A DNA stretch of 64,000 nucleotides, from positions 10,602,001-10,666,000 of the forward strand of contig NC_079876.1 in NCBI RefSeq assembly GCF_029227915.1. Reading direction: 5' to 3'. The DNA comes from Hydractinia symbiolongicarpus (taxonomy: Eukaryota > Cnidaria > Hydrozoa > Anthoathecata > Hydractiniidae). The notes below the pieces were generated by a model. That model saw only the letters and a list, made by a program, of their open reading frames with translations. It was not told where the DNA came from and did no database searches. Both the position numbers and the translations under genes were made by a program. Within the stretch, counting starts at the first letter, position 1; each line of letters begins with the position of its first letter. This document shows positions 1 to 11,200 of the stretch, piece by piece.

Positions 1-291
1 TTTCTTTTATTTATCAAGTTATCGAGATTTTATGTGTTTATATCAGAACATTTAGTTTTGTTGCTGATGCAGTTCTATAATTCTGTTTCTTAACACTTGT
101 GTCATTTTATCAGTAACTTTAGAAAGAATTATAAAGAATTCATTTTCTGGATTGTTCTTATTTTATAGTTCAAGTTGTTCTTAGTTTGTAAAGGAAATTG
201 TTGCGCCTTGCAAAATTTATAAACAACAAACTGCATACTTTACGTTTGCGAGTATAGATCTTTTCTTTAGTTAAATTTATTTATTTATTAA
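1..291. other. non-coding flank of the Helitron array
   Basis: AT-rich sequence with no convincing reading frame. It ends in a TTTA-rich run whose last base (A at 291) directly abuts the CTAG terminus of the Helitron array, as expected for the AT dinucleotide target of a Helitron. Confidence 0.5.
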
Positions 292-3200
292 CTAGTCGAT
301 AAGGCCCGTGGAAAAATCCACTTAGGCAGGATAACAGAGAAAAACAACCGTCATTTAAATTTTGACGACGTCAGCAGAGACATGTCAGAACACAAAATGT
401 TTTTTTTAGAAATGTGTATGCCTGTTGCCTTCATCGTATAGATCTTGAAACGCTGAGCAAGAAAATGTATAGGATCATGTACTTTTGGCAAACGGTTGCA
501 GAGATATTAGGGTTTAAAGTTTTTTAATGACGTCATCAACCCGTCTATTCCGAACCGGATTTGGGGACCCAGGTTTGGAAAAATTACCCAAATTGGTCCT
601 AGGTGGTCCCTAGTTACCCATGCGGTGAAAAATCATTGACGTCACCACCTCGTTTCCAAGTTATTTGGCCTAAAAGTTTTAAGTGCACTGTAATGGCTTC
701 ACTAATCTTAATTAACTTTCCTTTGACGTCAATACTATTTAAGCGTTAAAGTTTGGTACATTACAGAACAATTTTATAGGCGATGCTTTATAGAATTTGT
801 TAAAGAAAATTGTAAAGAATATATTCCACTTTGCAAAAGTCACAGACAGAAGCTCTGTATTATTATAAGAGACTAGTCGATAAGGCCCGTGGAAAAATCC
901 ACTTAGGCAGGATAACAGAGGAAAAAAAAATATGTATACCTGTTGCCTTCATCGTATAGATCTTGAAATGCTGATCAAGAAAATGTATATGATCATGTAT
1001 CTTTGACAAACGGTTGCAGAGATATCAAGGTTTAAAGGTTTTTTGATGACGTCATCAAACCGTCCATTCCGAAACGGATTCGGGGACCCAGGTTTGGAAA
1101 ACTTACCCAAATTGGTCCCAGGTTGTCCCTAGTTACCCACGCGGTGAAAAAACATTGACGTCACCACCTCGTTTCCAAGTTATTTGGCCTCAAAGTTTTA
1201 AGTGCATTGTAATGGCTTCACTAATCTTAATTAACTTTCCTTTGACGTCAATACTGTTTTATCGATAAAGTTTGGTAAATTACAGAACAATTTTATAGGC
1301 GATGTTTTATAGAATTTGTTAAAGAAAATTTTGAAGAATGTAATCCACTTTGCAAAAGTGACAGGCAGACACACGGAATTAGCGTATTATTATAGAGACT
1401 AGTCGATAAATCCCGTGGAGTAATCCACTTAGGCAAAAGGACAATGGAAAAACAGGTTGTTTTAGTTTTTTTGCTGACGTCAGCAGTGCAAATACAAAAT
1501 AAATATATTTTTTTAGAAATTTGTATACCTGTTGCCTTCATCGTATAGATCTTGAAATGCTGATCAAGAAAATGTATATGATCATGTATCTTTGACAAAC
1601 GGTTGCAGAGATATCAAGGTTTAAAGGTTTTTTGATGACGTCATCAACCCGTCCATTCCGAAACGGATTCGGGGACCCAGGTTTGAAAAACTTACCCAAA
1701 TTGGTCCCAGGTTGTCCCTAGTTAACCACGCGGTGAAAAAACATTGACGTCACCACCTCGTTTCCAAGTTATTTGGCCTCAAAGTTTTAAGTGCATTGTA
1801 ATGGCTTCACTAATCTTAATTAACTTTCCGTTGACGTCAATACTATTTTATCGGTAAAGTTTGGTAAATTACAGAACAATTTTATAGGCGATGTTTTATA
1901 GAATTTGTTAAAGAAAATTTTGAAGAATGTAATCCACTTTGCAAAAGTGACAGACAGACACACGGAACTGGCGTATTATTATATAGACTAGTCAATAAGG
2001 CCCGTGGAAAAATCCACTAAGGCGCTGAAGAACAATGGAAAATTAGGTTGCTTTAGATTTTTTGCTGACGTCAACAGTGCATATACAAAAAGAAAATTGG
2101 TGAAATTTAATCATTTGTTGTCTGTAATGTGCAGAGGTTAAAACGCTGATCAAAATAATGTATAGTATCGTATGTTTTTGAAAAGAGCCTAAGGAGATAT
2201 AGGGTATAAAAATTTTGCTGACGTCAGCAAAGTTCCTACCAAAAGTTCCAAAGAAAAATTTCTTCACAAATTCGTACACCCGTTGCATTCATCATATAGA
2301 TCTTGAAATGCTGATCAAGAAAATGTATAGGAACATGAACTTTTGACAAACGGTTGCAGAGATATTGGGGTTTGTAGGTTTTGTGATGACGCCATCAACC
2401 CGTCCATTCCGAAACGGATTCAAGGACCCAGGTTTGGGAAACTTACCCAAATTGGTCCCAGGTGGTCCCTAGTTACCCACGCGGTGAAAAATCATTGACG
2501 TCATCACCTCGTTTCCAAGTTATTTGGCCTCAAAGTTTTAAGTGCACTGTAACGGCTTCAATAATTTAATATAGGATATTGACGTTAAAGTAATATTATT
2601 GACGTCGCGCCGTAACGTCAGAAAATTTAACATATTGGATATGCATTTTTCGGCAACATCAAAGGAAAATGACGATATCCACTTTGCCTGTTACAGACAC
2701 ACGGAACTGGCGTATTATTATATAGATGACTAGTCGATAAGGCCCGTGGAGTAATCCACTTAGGCAGAGGGACAATAGAAAATAGGTTTTTTTAGATTTT
2801 TTGCTGACGTCAGCAGTGCAGGTACAAAAAAAATTGGCGAAGTTTAGTTTATTCGTTGCCTGTAATGTGTAGAGGTTAAAACGCTGATCAAAATAATGTA
2901 TAGGATCATATGTTTTCGACAAACGCCTAAGGAGATATAAGGTTTTAAAAATTTTGCTGACGTCAGCAATGAACCGTCAAAACACAAATTTTTTTTAAGA
3001 AATTTGTATACCTGTTGCCTTCATCGTATAGATCTTGAAGCACTGATTAAGAAAATGTATAGGATCATGTACTTTTGGTAAACGGTTGCAGAGATATTAG
3101 GGTTTGAAGATTTTTGATGACGTAATTAATCCGTCCATTCCGAAACGGATTCGGGGACTCAGGTTTGGGAAAATTACCCAAATTGGTCCTAGGTGGTCCC

Positions 3201-3460
3201 TAGTTACCCACGCGGTGAAAAATCATTGACGTCAATACCTCGTTTCCAAGTTATTTGCCCTCAAAGTTTTAGATGCACTGTAATGGCTTCATTATTTTAA
3301 TATAGGATATTGACGTTAAAGTAGTATTATTGACGTCGCGCTGTAACGTCAGAAAATTTGACGTAATAGACATGTATTTTTCGGCAACATCAAAGAAAAA
3401 TGAACACATCCACTTTGCCTGTCACAGACACACGGAACTGGCGTATTATTATATAGATGA
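292..3460 (-). mobile_element. tandem head-to-tail array of five Helitron copies
   Basis: Read on the minus strand, each unit starts with TC(atc)TATATAATAATACGCC and ends with a hairpin (GTGGA, 4-nt loop, TCCAC), about 12 bases, then CTAG. That is the Helitron signature: 5' TC, and a 3' hairpin followed by CTRR. Units by plus coordinates: 292-872, 873-1398, 1399-1987, 1988-2729 and 2730-3460. The CTAG of one unit joins the TC of the next with no spacer, while the outer flanks are A and T, so the array sits in one AT target. The stem GTGGA/TCCAC is kept in all units while the loop varies (AAAA or GTAA). No Rep/helicase gene is present, so the units are non-autonomous. They share long stretches of near identity, including a GATGACGTCATC block and a 3' block ending in GTGTGTCTGTG. 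The family assignment rests on termini only. Confidence 0.85.
1988..3460 (-). repeat. longer Helitron units 4 and 5 with an extra internal segment
   Basis: Units 4 and 5 are about 150-200 bp longer than units 1-3. The extra part carries a second GCTGACGTCAGC-type palindrome, a second copy of the GCTGATCAA-ATGTATAG motif, and a diverged 5'-terminal part with TTGACGTC and GACGTCGCGC. This looks like an internal duplication in one ancestral unit that was then copied. Confidence 0.55.
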
Positions 3461-3464
3461 TATA

Positions 3465-3805
3465 TACCGTATTAGTCGAAAAAGCGCCTCCCCTAGAATT
3501 ACCGGCCCTTTTGCCATGATATATTTAAAAATCGCCTGCCTCGAATGAGCGCCCCTCTAAAAGACGCGAGACACGTATTCAAGGAGGCGCTCATTTGAAA
3601 TAAAATTTGAAAATTGTTAACACAATACTTTAGCAATCTTTTTTGTAAATGAGACATAAAACACTTGTTTAGTTAGATTTATTGCTTTTATTGTTTAGTT
3701 GAGGAGAAAAGTTAAAGCTATATTTGTTGTTGATTTTATTTAATATAAAACTCCCTTTAATTAGCACCCCCTTAGAAATTAATGAGAGTCGCAGCAGATA
3801 CGGTA
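3465..3805. mobile_element. small inverted-repeat DNA element (MITE-like)
   Basis: The segment is bounded by TACCGTAT at the left and its reverse complement ATACGGTA at the right. Between them are several GC-rich motifs of the type AAGCGCC / GAGCGCCCCTC / GGAGGCGCTCATTTGAA, arranged partly as inverted repeats. Such GCGCC-type terminal motifs are common in non-autonomous DNA transposons of marine invertebrates (from general knowledge; family not assigned). There is no coding capacity. The left end lies four bases from the 5' end of the Helitron array. A clear target duplication was not found. Confidence 0.45.
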
Positions 3806-4107
3806 CGTTTGAATTTTATAAATTTGTTAATTTTTTTTAAAAGAATATTAGTCCATAAAATGTTGGCATTGCTTTTTGAAAAGTCGTTCTCTATTTCATT
3901 TTTATAGATGTCATTTATATATTTCAAAATCATAGTTCTAACGACGAAAAGAAAATTTAAGAAACTAATGATTTGAGCCTGAATCTGTTCTTATTTTTTG
4001 CAAATTTGACGGCTCATCTCTTATGAAATTGTTCTTATAAAAAAGCGTAACTTTTTCTCTAGATATATATGCCTTTTTTACTCACTAAAAACACTCAATA
4101 ATTTTAT
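3806..4107. other. intergenic, nothing recognised
   Basis: AT-rich sequence without a convincing exon, repeat or RNA. Confidence 0.5.
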
Positions 4108-4176
4108 GCCCTGTTGGTCTAATGGCTATGGCACTCATGCAAATGAGAGATCCAGGTTCAAATCCTGGACGGGGCT
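4108..4176 (+). tRNA. tRNA-like sequence or tRNA pseudogene with a shortened anticodon arm
   Basis: A 7-bp acceptor stem (GCCCTGT with ACGGGGC, one G-T pair), an A-box-like TGGTCTAATGG, and a perfect 5-bp T arm (CCAGG-TTCAAAT-CCTGG) with the B box GGTTCAAATCC are all present. The middle is odd: only 18 bases separate position 26 from the T arm, and they fold as CTCAT-GCAA-ATGAG, a 5-bp stem with a 4-base loop. A normal 7-base anticodon loop cannot be drawn, so no isotype is given. It could be a decayed tRNA, a tRNA-derived SINE head, or a structurally unusual tRNA. The intact A and B boxes suggest Pol III could still recognise it. Confidence 0.6.
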
Positions 4177-5007
4177 AGGAAAAACAATTATGCATCTAAC
4201 AACAGCCAGGTAATCCGTGGTCACACATTATCGAGGTGATTTTTTTATCTGAATCCTTATATATGTGAGAAAACGTGCCAATTTTATAAAATCAATTACT
4301 TAGTGCATGTGTTACTTTGCACCAAGTTGGCTTTAAATCTCAAAAATATAAAAAAATCCTATTTTTAGCCTTTTTACCGTGTATTTTTGATTATATTCGG
4401 CTATATTTTGTATTTTTACTCAAAACTGCCTATCATTTTTCTTTTTCTAAAACTTTGAATGAAACTAACACTTTTTGCCGAAAAATGTCAAACTCCTATA
4501 ATTCGAAACTTATGTAATTTGAATAATTTTTAAATCCTCTTGGACTTTAAACACATTGTGCAAAAACTAAAATACAGACGTTACAAAAACAAACCAAAAA
4601 AAGAAATTCGCAAAATTGTTGCACACAAAACACAAAGTTTTATTTTTCAAAATTATCACCCCCAAAGTAAATTTTTGAAGAACTAAACAACGACCTAACC
4701 TTGTTTTTGTATTTCAATCGTTTTTTTAATTGTTACGTTCTAGCGTTTGGTAATAAGAAACATTTTCAAAAAGTAGCTAAACAACTTGTTTTATTTAATG
4801 TTATAAAAAATGGCAGTCTCACGCCTAAAGTTTGTACCAAAGCAGTGGCTACTTTGTCTGTTATTAACATTATGCACACACAAAGTCGTTTACTTAAAAA
4901 ATATTTGATTCCATTCATCATGACACACAAATTGTTAATTGCACCAACTGCGTCTGGTTTCAAAATTTTGCTTTTCAAAAGTAAACAACGTAACATTTGT
5001 AACATTT
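4177..5007. other. intergenic / 3' region, no gene recognised
   Basis: Overlapping open frames on both strands between 4.7 and 5.1 kb look like chance. The minus-strand gene described below ends at 5008, so the right part is probably its 3' untranslated region. Confidence 0.4.
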
Positions 5008-5262
5008 TTAAAAATCAAAGATCTCGAAATCTGAAATTCCCTTTTTTGGAAAAATCAGTGTTTTCTTATATATTGGAAAATCAACCATCTCTCCGTTTCG
5101 ATATAGTTCCAGTATTGTGTTATATAACTTTCCACCATCTTTAGGAAAGTTTCCGCTCGCAGGATGGTGAAGTAAAGATCGCAAATAATTTTTTACTTCA
5201 GAGAGCAATGCTCCACATAAAATTCTCCAATCAGTTTTGGTAGGTACTTTGCTTTCCTTCAT
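5008..5262 (-). CDS. last exon of the unrecognised 5-12 kb gene
   Basis: Follows a strong acceptor (TTTCATTTTACTAG) and stays open for about 85 codons to TAA. It contains TKTDWRILCGALLSEVKNYL and GKLYNTILELYRNGEMVDF, with composition typical of real protein rather than noise. A 31-base exon-like segment at 5545-5575 (TTTTAG| ... GGCCA|GTAAGC) would fit the phases of its neighbours but would bring in a TGA, so I left it out of the model. Confidence 0.55.
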   Translation of the reverse strand: MKESKVPTKTDWRILCGALLSEVKNYLRSLLHHPASGNFPKDGGKLYNTILELYRNGEMVDFPIYKKTLIFPKKGISDFEIFDF

Positions 5263-8200
5263 ATCTAGTAAAATGAAAAACTATTAGCTACAAAAACAGT
5301 TTAGGACAAAAAAAGACAAACAGGATGAGATAATTTAAGATAAAAAAGACACGTGGTTTCAGTAGGCTCCTAAAAAGGTCTGAGTGACTTTTGGACAACA
5401 CTGAACGAAATATCACGGTCATATTAAATAGACATTTTCTAATTTCGAGACACTCGATGTTAAATACGTCATTCACAGTATCTCAAGCGTAAAGAAGTTG
5501 TCGGGTGCAAAACTATTAAGATAAATACAAGGAATTATGCTTACTGGCCATTCAATAACTCCTTTTCCTTGTGTTCTAAAAGAGGTATGAAAGAAAAATA
5601 ATTAACAAAGAAAGCAATACAGTGTTAACTGTAAAGAACAAATTAATGTTAATAGTAATGAATACAAAAAATATAAAAATTCCAAAGTATACATTGTGAT
5701 TATCAGAAGTAAATAAGTTCCATTTAGTTGCATCTAAACCTTTTAGTATTAAATTTCTGCAAAATTACAGCCATATTTAGGGTGACTGTTCAACTAGAGC
5801 CTTGTGAATTTACAATATGTTTATTTGTGTCAATTAGGAGCCTGCTGATGCATAACCATCTTAAAAAGCTTTAAACTGCTCACACAGAATTAAAACAAAT
5901 AATAAAATATATAAAATTTACAATAACAGGCACACAGCATTCCTAAAATTTTGAATTTTTATCCCGGACGTGAAACGTAGTTCTACGTTAAAATTTACCT
6001 TTCTTATTACGTAATTCGTTATAGTACCGTTTTTTAAATATGTTCCTAAAAAAATAATAATGTGTATTTGAATTTCTCACCAGAGCTTTAAGATTTTAAC
6101 CGCTCTAATTTACATAACGGCCTTAAAGATTGTGTAAGTAGGAGTGGGTTTTACAAATTGTACGTTACGCCACTTGGCAGAACGTCATAATACGCCGGAG
6201 AACAAAATGTGTGAATGGTAAATGTGTGCACTCTCTCCCACTCCCAAAACTTACTTCTTATTATTTTTTCTAAGCGATATCTAAATACCCGAGTGGCAAA
6301 GCCTGCAATGTTTTTCTTGTTTTTTGCTAAGCGGTCTGCGGATGTATCAGGGGACCTGATTAGTCACTTCTTGGTTTAATTAACGTCTAAATATTTATAT
6401 TGAAGTGCAGAATGATAACACACTATTCAAATTTCAAATCAAGGGAATGGAGAAACGAGGTTTCATCTCTAACCTTTGGAAGTAACTTCATGTAAGAAAG
6501 CTTTACCACACAAAGATTCGTTTAAATATTCAGATTTTTTTTTCTGAATACAAAAGTGAAACGCATCAAACAATTAAATATAATAACAAAAAGCAAAAAC
6601 TCTATCTCCACTTAGTGACTTAAGTTAATTTTTTAATTGTCTATATCTATATGCAAAACAGATGAGAGGGTTTGCTAACATGAGAGCAATAATAAAAATA
6701 CTAAAAATACTAAAAATCACAGCGCGTAAAAACCATCTTACCTAGGCGGGTTAACTCGTCTTGGCAAGTTCAACCGAGTTCTAGACATGTTAGTTCAACT
6801 CTATGGTAAAATAATCTCGGTTTAGTTTGGACAAAGTTTTAAAAAGTAAGGGATATCTCACAGAATTTCTAAATGATGCTTTTTGGCCTTTTTTTGAGAC
6901 ACACAATAGTAATTTCCACCAGAATCTTGTTCTAAAATGCAGAGTGCTTTGCATAAACTATCCCAGTTAGCTCAGCAGGGATGAAAGAATTTTATGTCGC
7001 CAGTCAGAACTGAAATATATAGTGCTTGATTAAAAAACTCAAGGAAACTTACTCATTTTCTACTATGACGGGATAGCTGCCTAGTTGGGTGCTTTTAGTA
7101 AGCCTATTTTTTTTGCGCTCTGCCAAAACAACATAAATTTAGAATGGGCATGTTGTATCGCAGTGCGTAAGTAACTATATCATATAATCTAAAGTGGGAT
7201 GTTTGGAAAGGTTAAACATTTAGGGTGCAAAATTCGATGACAATCCGCCACGGGGCTGGCCTGAAGCAGCGGGGGTGGGGAAACTAAAAAAGCAAGAAAA
7301 CTTTGCCCCTTCAGTTACATCAACCAGCCATTAGATTTAAGTAAAAACATTGCATCAATAATACATCTACTTAAATTTTCTTTTATATAAACTTTCATCT
7401 TGCAGAATTTCATTGTTTCCAAGAAAAAGATTTTGCTTCCTGCAAGTCCACAGGGTAATAATAAGATTATATCCTTTTAAAAAATAACCGTTCTTGTAAA
7501 CATTCTTTCGAGTATAGGTGTGGATAGCCAACTATATTATCTGTAACGATCATTCTCCCCCATGGAATTGTCACGATAAATTTCCAAATTTTTCCCTATC
7601 ATTTTCAAGTGACTTAATTAATTATGTGTTCATTACCTGGTATTTATCAATCTCTCCATATTCTGCGTCCGTCGACAAAACGTCAGCACAATCAATTTTT
7701 TGATTTCCTAAAAAAATGTACTGAATGCACAAGACATCATATTATCAAAATTACATCATCAGGTCAATACTTTTTCTCAGACCCGTGTTAAAAGCTCACT
7801 GAAATCTGAAATAAGGATATCTGTTTTTATTCCTCGTCTTAACCTGATTTATTCTTATTTCGTTAATAATAATACGATTTTGATTGGTTAAATGCCTCTA
7901 GATTAATCGAAACGGTTGAGCCTGCATACAATTCTGAGATTGTTAACTCGAATCGAAAATAATTTCTGTTATTAACTTGGTAGAAAAAGGTTAATAAAGC
8001 ATTTAGAGATAACAATGATTAATGTAAAACGTTAACTCTGTTGACGCGATTTTCTAACGTTCGCAAGAAAGAAAAAATTGTTATTATGTGTTACAACATA
8101 AATTATTTAGCTTATAATTGGAGGATCATATATATCATATCATGATTTTAAAACCTTTTGTACATAACTATGTATCACCATCATCAGTATTTTTGTTTGA

Positions 8201-11200
8201 GCATCTTGTTATTCTGCACATCACATTGTCAAAGTGATGATTATTACAACTTGTTGTTTATCCTACCAAACTATTCTTCTCCAATGGTTTATTCGCCACA
8301 GATGATTAGAGTCAGATTGTTTATCTCCGTGTAAATATGACTTTTTTTTGACACGAATTGGGATTGCAAAAAAAGAGGGGAATACTCCATAAATATAAAT
8401 GATTTTGTGCTGTACTCCCATTGTAGGACAAAAACATTTTCAGGAAAAGAATTTGATTTTAACTTTATTCGTGCTTATTTTCCAAAAAATTTTTTATGGA
8501 ATTTTGACGAAACAACACTTTTTTATATCGAGTAAAAATTCTTAAAAAAAATTTACTATAAATTGTTTTACATGTTTTTGAAAGCTTTATGTGACTTATT
8601 TTGTGACTTTGTGAATCTATGTGACTTATTTTGTGTTTTTATTGTTACTAAATTCACCGCATTCAAAATCGTTAACCAAATTTAAAGCTTGTGCTTTTGT
8701 TCTCTATTTAACCAAATTTGATGACGTGATCACCAAAAACGCTGATGTCAACAAATTTTTTTTACACATTGTTTATTTATAGCCGGACAACACTTGTGGT
8801 CAGTTTCAAGTCCAACGGACAACGATTGTAGAAATTACACAGGGGGTGTTCTTAATGTTTGAAGAAGCCGAAAGTAATTATATAAAAGATCATGGACAGC
8901 ATGACGCATTAATCAATAAGATTCACACAAGGCCTATATTATTAGTATAGACAGACTAATAGAATTAACAAGTGATTTAGGCAAACAGAGAGGTTTTGAC
9001 TCAATAAAATGGAGCAAGTTGTATTAATTTTTCATGCCTTGTAATATTAAACGATTCAATTACCTGATGGAAAACACGGATTAACAAATATCTGAATTTT
9101 TTGTGTATTTAGAAAAGTCAATAGTGACATAAACAAATTTTCATCACTTTTCACATTTATTGATCGCATGCGAAGCGGATTTTATATATATATAAAATGT
9201 TTGAACACACAGAATTAGTCCACATTCCATGTTGGAGGATAATACTATTTTAAAGAATTTTTTTATTAGGTGAAATAACAAGAATTCATTCATACTACTA
9301 CACAATCGAAATAACTAGACTGTTAACAGTTACACTGTAATTGTCTCGTACCTATGTACACTTACAGCTGCACATATTTGTGCTGCGTCAGGCAACATAA
9401 CCTTAATAAGTATATTTAAGACATTGAAATTGTTTTTTTAGTGAATACGACAGCATAAAAATTGACCAAGCAAGAAGGTATAAATGTAAACATTGGAATA
9501 TAAAGTAGAACGGGGTATTAAGGGTAAATATTTTTATGTCTTACCTTGGTCAACATCTATTGTTAGCACAAACCATGGCAGCGTTTCTGCAATAAATGCG
9601 TGGACTGACCCTATTCGTGCAATATCAACTACGTTAGATAATGTTTGAGAATGTGAGTTGACAAACTGTTCTACTGAATACAACATCGTGGCTAAAAAGC
9701 ATATAATTATTATTATTATTATTAAACAATATTTATACAGGATTTTTTACACTTCAGTAAAATGAACTACTGCTATCATCATGTGTCCTGTCAGTAAAAA
9801 TATATAAAAGAAAGAAAAATATAAGCAAAAACTATTATCTACTAAATAACCACTCATGAGTTAGCTAAGAAATTAATATAAAACGCATGTACGTACCAAG
9901 AAAAGAGAAAAAGAGAAAAAACAAAAATGTGAAACTAGAATGCGCAAAAGTTAGAAACAGAAGCTACCTAAATAATTACTAAAAACATATAAAACATATT
10001 TTAAAAGCGAATATTTACATAAAATGTTGATAAACTAATTTTTTGAACTGAAATAAGTTATCACAACAACGTATTTTTAATGGTAAGTCATTGTATAATG
10101 CTATTTATTTAATGCAAGATATTTGAAGGATCTTTTTCCGAACTCCAATTTTATACGTGGTAATTTCACTAACATATTTCGATTCCGTGTGTTAATTGAA
10201 TGCTCGTTGATAACAAAATAATTATTGAAATTTTCGCAGACAGTGCGAGCAAAATAAAAAATCATGCCCAACATGAGACTGTGGATATAAAGTGTTCACA
10301 TCTGGAACCTTTTTTGATCCAACAAATTATATATGATCGGCTATATGATTTGGCGAGCTAGTTTATTATACGTCTATTATAAGTCTTGTTTTACTTGGAA
10401 GAAAAAACAGAATTTGTCAAACATCGCAAATAACATGACCACAAACAATTTGAATAAAGATAATAAATTTAAATGAAAACCTTCATCGGTATATGTTATC
10501 AGGGTAAAACAAGAGTAACCGTTTTGCCGTTGAGTAACCGTTTTCGTTGTGTCAATAAGTATACCTTTGCGTTCAATAGTATGGGGACTCAAACGGTTTA
10601 TAAACAACTAACCTAAGTTTTTATTTATCTTGCTACATTCTTCTAATTGAAGTTCTTGTGTCAACAATGTTTCCACACTGCGCTTTAACTTACTCACAAA
10701 CACAACCGAATGATAGTAGCCATCCTCAGTAAGGATTTTGACCTCCAACTGGCCGTTCAATGTTTCAATTTTAGTACACGAAGGACTTGTGTCTGCTGAC
10801 ACCTGAACAGTTTCTCCAAATATTTCCTTAAAAAACACATGTTTAGAGCTGATCATATCTTTGAAGGAAGTATTAAGTATTTGTATTTCGCGTTTGTTGA
10901 ATGAACTACGATCGTTTTTTACCAAGGATAACATGATATGAAGTGAACCAGTATCCCACAACGTAAACCCTAATGTAAGTTCTGTTAGGTTTATATCAGT
11001 AATGTTACTAAATTTTTTTTTCAACTCTGCAAACATTGCTTTCTCAAGTTCGGCTTGTAAGATTTTCGATTTTGGATGCGTATCACATTGATAAAACTCA
11101 AAAGCATTGGAATCTGGTGAAGTAAACTTAATCTCCGCTTCAAATTGTTCAAACTCCTCTTCACATGCTACTTTTTTCAACCCACATATACGTACATCAA

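Noticed and set aside
292-3460. CRISPR array or centromeric satellite
   Set aside because: Units are 526-742 bp with Helitron ends and a eukaryotic context, so they are neither short direct repeats with spacers nor a uniform satellite.
1293-3548. Several short open frames in the first 3.5 kb containing CTADVSKKSK-type repeats
   Set aside because: They lie within the tandem Helitron units and repeat with them; the TGACGTCA palindromes produce the shared peptides.
4701-5144. 147-codon open frame on plus
   Set aside because: It overlaps the last exon of the minus-strand gene in antisense, has low-complexity composition and no motif.
5545-5575. 31-base exon-like segment with good acceptor and donor
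   Set aside because: Its phases fit its neighbours, but the required frame contains TGA; the frame that reads well does not join either neighbour.
6720-6780. Exon-like segment between TCTAG and CCTAG|GTAAGA on minus
   Set aside because: Its phase does not chain with neighbouring exons and the surrounding sequence has no coding signal.
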